NCBI GenBank assembly: GCA_017513365.1
Contig: JAFXFY010000211.1
Location: 1-11,641, forward strand
Length of the DNA: 11,641 nucleotides
Direction: 5' to 3'
DNA from: Alphaproteobacteria bacterium
Lineage (GTDB): Bacteria; Pseudomonadota; Alphaproteobacteria; CAAHEQ01; UBA3637
Each line of letters begins with the position of its first letter. Within the stretch, counting starts at the first letter, position 1. Below the pieces are notes generated by a model. That model ran no database searches. It worked only from the letters and a program-made list of their open reading frames with translations, and was not told the DNA's origin. Positions 1 to 6,120 of this stretch are shown piece by piece. Both the position numbers and the translations under genes were made by a program.

Positions 1-1
1 A

Positions 2-208
2 GAAGTCATTTGTACCGGCTTTAAAGAGGGCATTTCTTTCGGATATAAAATCAAAAAGATGTCAGTATGTTCCCAAATGACAACCGAAAAAATGCTGGAA
101 ACTTTTAACCTTTTAAAAGAAAATCCGGCATTAGTATCAAAAGTTATTTCATCTCGGGCTCCAAATGCCATTACCGTTAATGAAAGAGCCGATAAAAAAA
201 CGCATTAA
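2..208 (+). CDS. C-terminal end of an unrecognised protein (5' end outside window)
   Basis: An open frame runs from the left edge (first complete codon at 2) to TAA at 206-208, giving 68 residues that begin EVICTGFKEG and end NERADKKTH. The tail is Lys-rich and contains two Cys; I see no signature that identifies a family. It lies on the same strand as ffh, and the ffh promoter -35 box starts immediately after its stop codon, so it probably belongs to a separate upstream transcription unit. The reading is supported by lack of stops and by codon use like that of the neighbours, but the fragment is short. No function is proposed. Confidence 0.5.
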   Translation, partial: EVICTGFKEGISFGYKIKKMSVCSQMTTEKMLETFNLLKENPALVSKVISSRAPNAITVNERADKKTH

Positions 209-237
209 TTGACTTTTTCGGATTTTTAATGTATGGT
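209..237 (+). promoter_or_regulatory. Sigma70-type promoter of ffh
   Basis: TTGACT (209-214) and TATGGT (232-237) are separated by exactly 17 bases, matching the consensus at 5/6 and 4/6 positions. Transcription would start near 244 and give a short leader of about 20 nt containing the ffh Shine-Dalgarno sequence. This is prediction from consensus match and position only. Confidence 0.6.
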
Positions 238-263
238 ATCTCCCATAACAAAAGGAGATTTTT

Positions 264-1769
264 ATGTTTCAGGCTTTAGGTGACAGATTAACCGGTATTT
301 TTGATAAACTCACACGCCGTGGTATTTTGACGGAAACGGCTGTTGACGAAACAATGCGGGAAATTAAAATCGCATTGTTAGAGGCTGATGTGGCCTTACC
401 CGTTGTAAAAGATTTCATTGCTAAAGTTAAAGAAAAAGCCGTCGGAGAACAAATTGTTAAGTCCGTTTCTCCGGCTCAAATGGTTACAAAGATTGTATCT
501 GATGAACTCATTGCTTTGTTGGGCGACGGAGGGAGTTTAAATTTAGCCTCACACGCCGGTGCCTCAGATGTTATTTTGATGGTCGGGTTGCAAGGGGCCG
601 GTAAAACAACCTCGGCTGGAAAATTGGCCCTTAGATTAACCAAAAACGGCAAAAAAGTCTTACTGGCCAGTTTGGACGTGTATCGTCCGGCCGCTATGGA
701 ACAATTGGCAGAATTGGGGCAAAAAAATAATTTAGATGTTTTGGAAATCATCAAAGGACAACAACCGATAGAAATTACAAAGCGTGCCCTAAAGGAAGCA
801 AAAGCCGGCCTATATGACGTGTTGATTTTAGATACCGCCGGTCGTTTACATATTGACGCAGATATGATGCGTGAGGTGCAACAAATCCGCGATATTGCCA
901 ATCCGAAAGAAACGTTGCTCACCGTTGATGCGATGATGGGACAAGATGCCGTTCATGTCGCCAAAGAATTTACCGAAAAAGTCGGCATTACCGGTGTTGT
1001 TTTAACACGTATTGATGGTGATTCTCGTGGGGGGGCGGCCTTATCTATGCGTGAAATTACCGGACAACCCATTAAATTTTTGGGCGTCGGAGAAAAGGCA
1101 GATGCCTTAGAAGTTTTTGACGCAAAACGCATTGCCGACCGTATTTTGGGAATGGGCGATGTTGTGGGCTTGGTTGAAACTGCCATAGAAAAAATCAATC
1201 AGGAAGAGGCTCAAAAAAGTGCTATGCGCATGATGGAGGGCAAATTTGATCTGAACGATTTACTGTCCCAAATTCGTCAAATCAACAATATGGGTGATGT
1301 CAAAGGCATTATGAAGATGATTCCGGGCCTCAGTAAATTCCGTGATAAAATTGATGCGGCCAATGTAGATAACAAAATGATTAAACATCAAGAGGCGATT
1401 ATTTTATCTATGACACCGTATGAGCGCAAACACCCCGATGTATTAAAAGCCGCCCGTAAACAACGTATTGCCTCAGGGGCCGGTGTATCCGTTATGGAGG
1501 TTAATCGGTTGTTAAAACAATACGATCAAATGGCCACCGTGATGAAACAATTCAAAAAGATGGGGCCGATGGGTATGTTTAAAATGATGAAACAAATGAA
1601 GGGTATGATGGGTGGTAATATGCCGGATTTAGGTTCACTTGGTAGTATGGGAGGTCTTGGTGGTTCTAATCCCTTTGCGGGTATGGGTAAAAATCCGTTT
1701 GGGTCTTCTATGCCCGATATGAACAGTCCGGAAATCCAAGAATTAATGAAAAAATTTCCGAAAATGTAA
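264..1769 (+). CDS. ffh: Signal recognition particle protein Ffh (SRP54 GTPase)
   Basis: Ffh binds signal sequences emerging from the ribosome and, with SRP RNA and the receptor FtsY, delivers inner-membrane proteins to the translocon by paired GTP hydrolysis. The 501-residue product has the N-domain helices (about 1-90), then the G domain with the P-loop GLQGAGKTT (108-116), DVYRPAA (138-144), DTAGR (190-194) and TRIDGD (248-253; more usually TKLDGD). The M domain starts near residue 310 and includes the RNA-binding stretch RIASGAGVSVMEVN, followed by Met-rich helices. The end is a Gly/Met-rich tail (about 440-490) that makes it roughly 50 residues longer than E. coli Ffh, finishing KKFPKM. 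The ATG at 264 follows GGAG (254-257) at a 6-base spacing. In many proteobacteria rpsP follows ffh; here a terminator ends the unit directly. Confidence 0.98.
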   Translation: MFQALGDRLTGIFDKLTRRGILTETAVDETMREIKIALLEADVALPVVKDFIAKVKEKAVGEQIVKSVSPAQMVTKIVSDELIALLGDGGSLNLASHAGASDVILMVGLQGAGKTTSAGKLALRLTKNGKKVLLASLDVYRPAAMEQLAELGQKNNLDVLEIIKGQQPIEITKRALKEAKAGLYDVLILDTAGRLHIDADMMREVQQIRDIANPKETLLTVDAMMGQDAVHVAKEFTEKVGITGVVLTRIDGDSRGGAALSMREITGQPIKFLGVGEKADALEVFDAKRIADRILGMGDVVGLVETAIEKINQEEAQKSAMRMMEGKFDLNDLLSQIRQINNMGDVKGIMKMIPGLSKFRDKIDAANVDNKMIKHQEAIILSMTPYERKHPDVLKAARKQRIASGAGVSVMEVNRLLKQYDQMATVMKQFKKMGPMGMFKMMKQMKGMMGGNMPDLGSLGSMGGLGGSNPFAGMGKNPFGSSMPDMNSPEIQELMKKFPKM

Positions 1770-1787
1770 AATAAAATGTTATCTTTG

Positions 1788-1812
1788 GCCTCTCAATTGA
1801 GAGGCTTTTTTT
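1788..1812 (+). terminator. Intrinsic terminator of ffh
   Basis: A perfect 7-bp stem, GCCTCTC (1788-1794) with GAGAGGC (1799-1805), closes an AATT loop and is followed by seven T (1806-1812). It lies 18 bases after the ffh stop codon. Confidence 0.95.
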
Positions 1813-1832
1813 GATTATAATACACTATTGTG

Positions 1833-1861
1833 TTGATTTCATCGCATTTGTTTGGTATAGT
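1833..1861 (+). promoter_or_regulatory. Sigma70-type promoter of the structured RNA / prepilin unit
   Basis: TTGATT (1833-1838) and TATAGT (1856-1861) have a 17-base spacer; matches to consensus are 4/6 and 5/6. The predicted start near 1868-1870 falls just before the first arm of the RNA structure. No comparable promoter is visible between the RNA terminator (2049) and the prepilin start (2081), so this one may drive both. Confidence 0.65.
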
Positions 1862-1867
1862 CGTTCT

Positions 1868-2049
1868 TGCATCAGGCGAACTTGATGTGAGGATTGAACC
1901 CCTCGTCCATACGTGTCCCAATGCGGACAAAATTACAGCCTTTCCGGCATTGACTGGAGGGCGGTAAAATAAGCCATCGCGGTGAATATACCGCACTATA
2001 CGTATGGATAGGGTTCAACTTCCAGTCGCCTCGCCTGAGGCGATTTTTT
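1868..2049 (+). ncRNA. Structured RNA of unknown class: small RNA or cis-acting leader/attenuator
   Basis: The segment has its own promoter and intrinsic terminator and can form a long rod. GAACCC (1896-1901) pairs with GGGTTC (2011-2016), and TCCATACGT (1906-1914) pairs perfectly with ACGTATGGA (2000-2008). Inside, CAATGC (1919-1924) can pair with GCATTG (1947-1952), and GCGGT (1979-1983) with ACCGC (1990-1994) around a GAATAT loop. At the base, AGGCGA (1874-1879) can pair with TCGCCT (2026-2031), which is also the 5' arm of the terminator, so the two pairings exclude each other. Length and rod shape suggest a 6S-like RNA, but the interior is asymmetric and I cannot match it to 6S, SRP RNA, tmRNA or a known riboswitch. 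Its place directly before a ribosome-binding site makes an attenuator plausible. Confidence 0.7.
2026..2049 (+). terminator. Intrinsic terminator at the end of the structured RNA, upstream of the prepilin gene
   Basis: TCGCCTC (2026-2032) pairs with GAGGCGA (2037-2043) around a GCCT loop, followed by six T (2044-2049). The 5' arm can instead pair with AGGCGA at 1874-1879, which would dissolve the terminator. The prepilin Shine-Dalgarno begins only about 16 bases downstream. Confidence 0.9.
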
Positions 2050-2080
2050 GTTATACGATATAGAAAGGAACTTTGTTGCT

Positions 2081-3157
2081 ATGAAAAAATATTTTGAATC
2101 CGGCCGGTCTATGGTTGAAATGCTGGGAACTTTAGCGATTATCGGCGTATTATCCATTGGTGGTATTGCCGGTTATAAATATGGTATGGATAAATATAAA
2201 GCCAATCAAACCATGAATGATATTATGTTAATGGGGGTGGATATTATTACTCAATTATCTCAACAACGAACACAAGCACCTGTTTTATCTTCTGACTATG
2301 GCACAAAAACAACTGCCGGATATGATTTTACGGTGGTCCAAAATCCCGAAGATGAAACGCAATATGGCATTCAAATCACAGGTGTGCCGACTTCTATTTG
2401 CAAACAAGTCGGTGATGGATTAAAACAAACGGTCGCCGTTTATGTTGGTAATGAAGATTATAATTCTGATACTGAAACTGACCCATGTGATGAATCGGAT
2501 AACAATACAATGGAGTTTTATTTTGATAAAAATATTATATTAAATGATAATGTTGATGAAAGTGATTCTAACCCTAGGACAGAAACAACAATGGAAACAA
2601 CTCAGACTGTTGTAGTATATAATACAGAACCATATTCAGCCAGATTAGGGTGTACATCGAATGCAGATTGTGGAGAATGCGCCTATTGTCGAACAGATAG
2701 TTGGGCAAATGACTGTGTGTCTTATCTGCAAAGTGATAATATGCCATGTGATGGTGGACGAGGTCTTTGTGCGGATCGCGGTGGGAATCAATCAGTATGT
2801 GTCATACCGGGAACATGTTCCACAAATTCAGATTGTAATAGCTATGGTAGTAATTATTATTGTGGCATGGTTACAAATGATACATGGTCATTAGAAGTAA
2901 CAAACAATTATCAATGTACAAAACTTAGTTTTATAAATCTTGAGATTAATGGACACGATGTTTTTGTTTCAACTAGAACTATATTACTAGGATATGGAGA
3001 ATTTTATAACTCTACCAGTGCCCAAAATGCTTGTGCAAGAATGGATATGAATGTAGTTAATCCTACTGTTTTGTGCGAAAATTATACTCCTTCCGGTTGG
3101 CAGGAAGGAGTTTGTGCGGGGGCCTTTATTGTTTGTTCCAAAGAAAACATTCAATAA
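2081..3157 (+). CDS. Type IV prepilin-like protein with Cys-rich C-terminal region
   Basis: The 358-residue product has a class III (prepilin peptidase) signal: a short charged leader ending in Gly8, then RSMVE with Glu at +5 of the mature protein, then a hydrophobic helix (about 14-32). This predicts cleavage after Gly8 and assembly in, or anchoring to, a type IV pilus/type II secretion-like pseudopilus. The rest is an extracytoplasmic domain with a Thr/Asp/Glu-rich stretch (about 125-175) and 18 Cys in all. Most lie at 191-279, in a pattern resembling two copies of CTSNADC (191-197; 246-252 is CSTNSDC). A further four are near the C terminus (318, 332, 345, 352). I infer multiple disulfides and surface exposure. 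The start at ATG 2081 is chosen because AAAGGA (2064-2069) precedes it and the protein then begins MKKYF; an in-frame TTG at 2048 lies inside the terminator T-run. The protein is much larger than major pilins, so a minor pilin or adhesin-like role fits better. Its partners are not in this window. Confidence 0.85.
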   Translation: MKKYFESGRSMVEMLGTLAIIGVLSIGGIAGYKYGMDKYKANQTMNDIMLMGVDIITQLSQQRTQAPVLSSDYGTKTTAGYDFTVVQNPEDETQYGIQITGVPTSICKQVGDGLKQTVAVYVGNEDYNSDTETDPCDESDNNTMEFYFDKNIILNDNVDESDSNPRTETTMETTQTVVVYNTEPYSARLGCTSNADCGECAYCRTDSWANDCVSYLQSDNMPCDGGRGLCADRGGNQSVCVIPGTCSTNSDCNSYGSNYYCGMVTNDTWSLEVTNNYQCTKLSFINLEINGHDVFVSTRTILLGYGEFYNSTSAQNACARMDMNVVNPTVLCENYTPSGWQEGVCAGAFIVCSKENIQ

Positions 3158-3181
3158 CAAAATTGATTTATCCATACAAAC

Positions 3182-3212
3182 ACCCCCTTGGCAATAACTC
3201 GGCCAAGGGGGT
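3182..3212. terminator. Long inverted repeat after the prepilin gene, probable terminator
   Basis: ACCCCCTTGGC (3182-3192) pairs with GCCAAGGGGGT (3202-3212), an 11-bp perfect stem with a 9-base loop, 25 bases after the prepilin stop codon. The following sequence on the plus strand (ACCTTTATG) has only a weak T-run, and the minus-strand side (GTTTGT) is similar. It may end transcripts from both directions or act as a 3'-stabilising structure. Confidence 0.65.
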
Positions 3213-3239
3213 ACCTTTATGAAATACCCTTAAAAACGC

Positions 3240-3275
3240 TTATTTCTTTTTTGTTCCGCATCCACATCCCGGCAT
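3240..3275 (-). CDS. Candidate 11-residue Cys-containing micropeptide
   Basis: On the minus strand an ATG (3275-3273) opens MPGCGCGTKKK and ends at TAA (3242-3240). A near-perfect Shine-Dalgarno, AAAGGAGG (complement of 3285-3292), precedes it by 9 bases, which is stronger than that of most long genes here. The peptide has a CxC pair next to a basic tail, loosely like the start of the SEC-C zinc motif (CxCGxGKK) found at the SecA C terminus; that likeness may be chance. Downstream on its strand lies the inverted repeat 3182-3212, which could end the transcript. I see no convincing promoter. An overlapping 21-codon frame starts at the ATG at 3295 (complement) but lacks its own ribosome-binding site. 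Function unknown; existence needs proof. Confidence 0.35.
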   Translation of the reverse strand: MPGCGCGTKKK

Positions 3276-3324
3276 GACAATCCCCCTCCTTTCATCCCTA
3301 TATGAATCAGGTGGGCATTAAAAA

Positions 3325-3353
3325 TTGCCTTGTCAACTATCCTTAATTATGCT
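3325..3353 (+). promoter_or_regulatory. Candidate promoter of the hydrolase-ELM1 operon
   Basis: TTGCCT (3325-3330) and TATGCT (3348-3353) are 17 bases apart, each matching 4/6. A shifted alternative is TTGTCA (3330-3335) with TAGGTT (3353-3358), also 17 bases apart. Either places the start at about 3360-3365, at or within a few bases of the ATG at 3365, so the mRNA would have almost no leader. Confidence 0.45.
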
Positions 3354-3364
3354 AGGTTGAATAT

Positions 3365-4135
3365 ATGAAAAAAATACTGATAACTCTTTTAATGGCGTGT
3401 TTGTGTGGGTGTTCGGCCAAAAATGTATTGACTGATTACCGTTTTCAAACACAAACCGTACCGCCCTTTGTCGTGGCCAGTTGGTTTAAAGTTGATGCCG
3501 TTGGGCAACCTATTCGTATTTATATTGAGGGTGATGGCAACGCCTTTGACGGACGCGGTTATCCGACCGATAATCCTACTCCTAAAAGCACATTTTTACG
3601 AGAAATTGCCGCCAATGATCCGAATCCGAATGTGGTGTATTTAGGGCGTCCTTGTCAATATTTACAGGCAGGGGCTTGTTCCGAATCCGTTTGGACAAAT
3701 GGACGTTTTTCCGAAGAAGTTATCGGCTCTATGGAAAAGGCGGTGTTCAATTTAATGAAAAAAGCCCGTGCGAGCAAGGCCATTTTAATCGGCTATTCGG
3801 GTGGCGCCCAAATTGCGGGTCAAATTGCCGTTCGCAATCCCGAAAAAATATCCTATATCATTACTCTGGCCGGTGTCTTAGATCACAAAGCATGGAGCGA
3901 TTATCATGGGGATGAACCATTAACTCAATCATTAAATTTGGCCGATAAAAAATCGGATTTTGATAAAATTCCTCAGCACCATTTTGTTGGGGCAAAAGAT
4001 GACGTCGTTCCGCCGGAATTAACGCAAGAATTTATCGCTTCAGATGATAAAATAACGGTTGTACCCAAGGCATCCCATAATAAAGGGTATGAAAAAATAA
4101 TGACAACGCTTTATCAAATGGGGATGGCAAAATGA
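3365..4135 (+). CDS. Lipoprotein alpha/beta hydrolase
   Basis: The 256-residue product starts with a lipoprotein signal peptide: MKK, a hydrophobic core, then lipobox L-C-G-C with the lipidated Cys at residue 16. This predicts anchoring to the outer or inner membrane, facing the periplasm. The rest reads as an alpha/beta hydrolase fold: beta-strand RIYIEGDGNAF (about 51-61), nucleophile elbow GYSGG with Ser145 (143-147), acid in GAKDDVVPPE (Asp212 or Asp213), and His238 in ASHNKGY, in the expected Ser-Asp-His order. Substrate is unknown; esterase or deacylase activity on an envelope lipid or glycan is a guess. The only ribosome-binding hint is AGG at 3354-3356, in line with the very short predicted leader. 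It overlaps the next gene by ATGA, indicating translational coupling. Confidence 0.85.
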   Translation: MKKILITLLMACLCGCSAKNVLTDYRFQTQTVPPFVVASWFKVDAVGQPIRIYIEGDGNAFDGRGYPTDNPTPKSTFLREIAANDPNPNVVYLGRPCQYLQAGACSESVWTNGRFSEEVIGSMEKAVFNLMKKARASKAILIGYSGGAQIAGQIAVRNPEKISYIITLAGVLDHKAWSDYHGDEPLTQSLNLADKKSDFDKIPQHHFVGAKDDVVPPELTQEFIASDDKITVVPKASHNKGYEKIMTTLYQMGMAK

Positions 4136-5088
4136 CAACTGTTTGGGTTTTAGCCGACGACCGAGCCGGTAACGTCAATCAATTACTCGGTATTGCCGAG
4201 GCTTTAAACACGCCGTACATACGCAAAGACATTCGGTATGACAAATGGGTGCGTTTACCCAATTTTTTGCGTGGTGCCTCTTTAATCGGCTTAACAGCAG
4301 AGTCTAAAATCAATTTAACCGCTCCATGGCCGGATGTGGTCTTAAGTGCCGGCCGACGGTCTTTTCCCGTTGCCAGATGGATTAAGCGCCAATCACAGGG
4401 GAAAACAAAAATCGTTCAACTGATGAATGTCGGATTTGCCGGTTTTAACGAAGCAGATTTAATGGTTATTCCCAAGCATGATTCTTATTCGGGGTGTGCC
4501 AAAAATGTCTTACGGGTATCTGGGGCTCCTCATCGCATTACCCCCAAAAAACTACAAGCAGAATATAAAAAATGGTCTGAGCAATTTGGTCATTTTCCAG
4601 CCCCTACCCTCAGCTTAATTGTCGGTGGTGCCACAAAGGACAAACCCTTTACAACCGATATGGCCCATCAATTAATGGATGGGGTAAAGGCTTTAAATCC
4701 GGCCTCTGTGTTGGTAACAACGTCCAGACGAACTCCATCTGATGTGATAGAGGTTATTCGCTCTCGATTACCTGAAAAATCCTATCTGTATCAATTTGGG
4801 GATAGTGGCGATAATCCATACTTTGGATTGTTGGCTCATGCCGATACAATTGTGGTAACCGGCGATTCTATTTCTATGTGTTCGGAATGTTGTGCCACAA
4901 AAGCGGAGGTTTACATTTTTGCCCCGGATGAAATGATGAGCGAAAAACATAAGCGTTTTCATCAAGAATTATACAAAAGCGGATATGCTGTACCTTTAGG
5001 ACAAAAAAGAACGACAGAAAAACCGAATACGCCCTTCAATCCCGCTTATATAATTGCAGAAAAAATAGAAACTCTCGTATCCCAATAG
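4132..5088 (+). CDS. ELM1/DUF1022-family protein (mitochondrial fission ELM1-like)
   Basis: The 318-residue protein matches the family named after plant ELM1, a mitochondrial fission factor, which has many members in Alphaproteobacteria. Recognisable conserved blocks are GNVNQLLGIAEAL near the N terminus (where GxxNQ is typical), PDVVLSAGRRSFPVARWIKR, LIVGGATK, LVTTSRRTP, and the long block beginning NPYFGLLAHADTIVVTGDS followed by SMCSECCATKAEVYIFAP. The layout recalls a two-domain GT-B-like fold with a nucleotide-sugar type site, but no bacterial reaction is established and I infer none firmly. No signal peptide is visible, so it should be cytoplasmic. GGGGA (4120-4124) sits 7 bases before the ATG, which overlaps the hydrolase stop codon. 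The pair is therefore co-transcribed, and a shared envelope role is an inference from this linkage. Confidence 0.88.
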   Translation: MTTVWVLADDRAGNVNQLLGIAEALNTPYIRKDIRYDKWVRLPNFLRGASLIGLTAESKINLTAPWPDVVLSAGRRSFPVARWIKRQSQGKTKIVQLMNVGFAGFNEADLMVIPKHDSYSGCAKNVLRVSGAPHRITPKKLQAEYKKWSEQFGHFPAPTLSLIVGGATKDKPFTTDMAHQLMDGVKALNPASVLVTTSRRTPSDVIEVIRSRLPEKSYLYQFGDSGDNPYFGLLAHADTIVVTGDSISMCSECCATKAEVYIFAPDEMMSEKHKRFHQELYKSGYAVPLGQKRTTEKPNTPFNPAYIIAEKIETLVSQ

Positions 5089-5092
5089 AAAT

Positions 5093-5117
5093 CCCACCAA
5101 TTGGTGGGTATTTTTTT
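5093..5117. terminator. Bidirectional intrinsic terminator between convergent operons
   Basis: CCCACC (5093-5098) pairs with GGTGGG (5103-5108) around AATT, and the full 16 bases are a perfect palindrome. On the plus strand TATTTTTTT (5109-5117) follows, giving a strong terminator for the ELM1 gene. On the minus strand the hairpin lies just after the virB11 stop codon and is followed by ATTTCTATT, a weaker U-tract. The plus-strand T-run overlaps two bases of the virB11 stop codon. Confidence 0.9.
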
Positions 5118-6105
5118 AAGTAATTTCAGTAATTGCCCGAATATTCCCATTACGATTAATCTGCACTACTCTCAGCTTATCACGCATTTCCTTTAGGGTT
5201 TTTTCTCGGTCCGTTGTCGGATACGAGTGCAAAATACGCCCCAAGAATGCTTTATAAGCCGCTTCCGGATTTTCTGCGTGAATAGTGGCAAAACAGTTTT
5301 TATGACCAGATCCCATTAATTCCCACAAAGCCCCGGCATTTGAGGTAGAAATTTCTCCACCGATAATAGCATCAGGTGTAAAACGCACAGCCAAGTCAAT
5401 CACTTGACGATAATCAAATGTGTTGGTTAACTGCGTACGTGGCAACACAATATGTACCCTGTTTTTATGTGGAACAATCAACTCTCTGGTATCTTCAATC
5501 GTTAAAATACGTTCATGTTCGTCCAATAAGGTAATTAAGTTATTTAAAAATGTTGTTTTACCAGTTGCCGTTGCCCCACTGACCAAAATATGGTCGCCTC
5601 GTTTAATGGACAACAATAACCGCTCATACGGATCATCCGGATCTTCAACGTTTTGTAATTTATTCAACCGTTTTAAACGACCGCCTTTTTCAAGACCGAA
5701 ATCGCTCATATTAATAGATAAATTTTCACTGTACACACGAATAGCAAGAGCAACACCGCCCAAAATTTCATCTGTGGTATCGTATTGAATATTTTTGCCA
5801 GCAATACCGGAAAAACGATGCCCCCCCGGCAACGTTGCATAAACGGTTGGCGTTCCAGCCGCCGGATTAAACATAAAGTCATTGCTGTTGGCAATAATAT
5901 ACATGATATTATTTAAATATTCACGTGTCAGCTTAGGATCTTCACGGTAATGCCATGGATACGCATATTTACCACGCAACCGCAACCAAATACCCCCAGG
6001 GGAATCTACGGCAACCTCTTCCACATTATCTTGCGTATACCAAAAGGATAACGGCCGTAAGGCAGATTCTAAAACCCGATATGTTTCAACAGTAGATTCT
6101 GCCAT
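5116..6105 (-). CDS. virB11: VirB11-family type IV secretion ATPase
   Basis: VirB11 proteins are hexameric ATPases at the cytoplasmic face of type IV secretion systems, where they energise assembly and substrate transfer. The 329-residue length is typical. An N-terminal domain (about 1-150) precedes the RecA-like domain with Walker A GATATGKTT (177-185, Lys183), the Asp-box ILTIEDTREL (Glu204/Asp205), Walker B DAIIGGE (Glu251), and the His-box GHKNCFATIHAENP (267-280, His268 and His276). One oddity: the block after Walker B reads GGEISTSNAG, whereas most relatives have GE-x-R there, so the usual Arg is absent. The ATG at 6105 is preceded by AGGGGA (complement of 6115-6120), overlapping nothing but the 15-base gap after virB10; the two genes are surely co-transcribed. 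DotB/TrbB/PilT-like ATPases are alternatives, but the virB10 neighbour favours VirB11. Confidence 0.93.
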   Translation of the reverse strand: MAESTVETYRVLESALRPLSFWYTQDNVEEVAVDSPGGIWLRLRGKYAYPWHYREDPKLTREYLNNIMYIIANSNDFMFNPAAGTPTVYATLPGGHRFSGIAGKNIQYDTTDEILGGVALAIRVYSENLSINMSDFGLEKGGRLKRLNKLQNVEDPDDPYERLLLSIKRGDHILVSGATATGKTTFLNNLITLLDEHERILTIEDTRELIVPHKNRVHIVLPRTQLTNTFDYRQVIDLAVRFTPDAIIGGEISTSNAGALWELMGSGHKNCFATIHAENPEAAYKAFLGRILHSYPTTDREKTLKEMRDKLRVVQINRNGNIRAITEIT

Positions 6106-6120
6106 TACGCCTTTTCCCCT

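Noticed and set aside
1889..1910. tRNA or tmRNA T-arm (GGTTCAATCC on the minus strand; GGGTTCAACTTCC on the plus strand at 2011-2023)
   Set aside because: No five-pair T stem, acceptor stem or CCA end can be built around either copy; the two are halves of the same long helix.
1935..1960. SRP RNA apical domain on the minus strand (GCCGGAAAGGC)
   Set aside because: The required AGCAGCC and facing asymmetric-loop bases are absent, and promoter and terminator point to the plus strand.
1793..1996. Minus-strand open frame of 67 codons between ffh and the prepilin
   Set aside because: It is laid across the ffh terminator and the structured RNA, has no ribosome-binding site and an unconvincing composition.
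2048..2080. In-frame TTG that would lengthen the prepilin by 11 residues
   Set aside because: It lies within the terminator T-run, has no ribosome-binding site, and would hide the prepilin leader; ATG at 2081 has AAAGGA upstream and gives a normal leader.
3232..3295. 21-codon minus-strand frame overlapping the micropeptide (starts MKGGGLS)
   Set aside because: Its ATG lies just upstream of the AAAGGAGG that serves the 11-codon frame and has no ribosome-binding site of its own.
3330..3335. TTGACA on the minus strand as a promoter for the micropeptide
   Set aside because: No acceptable -10 box lies 16-19 bases downstream of it on that strand.
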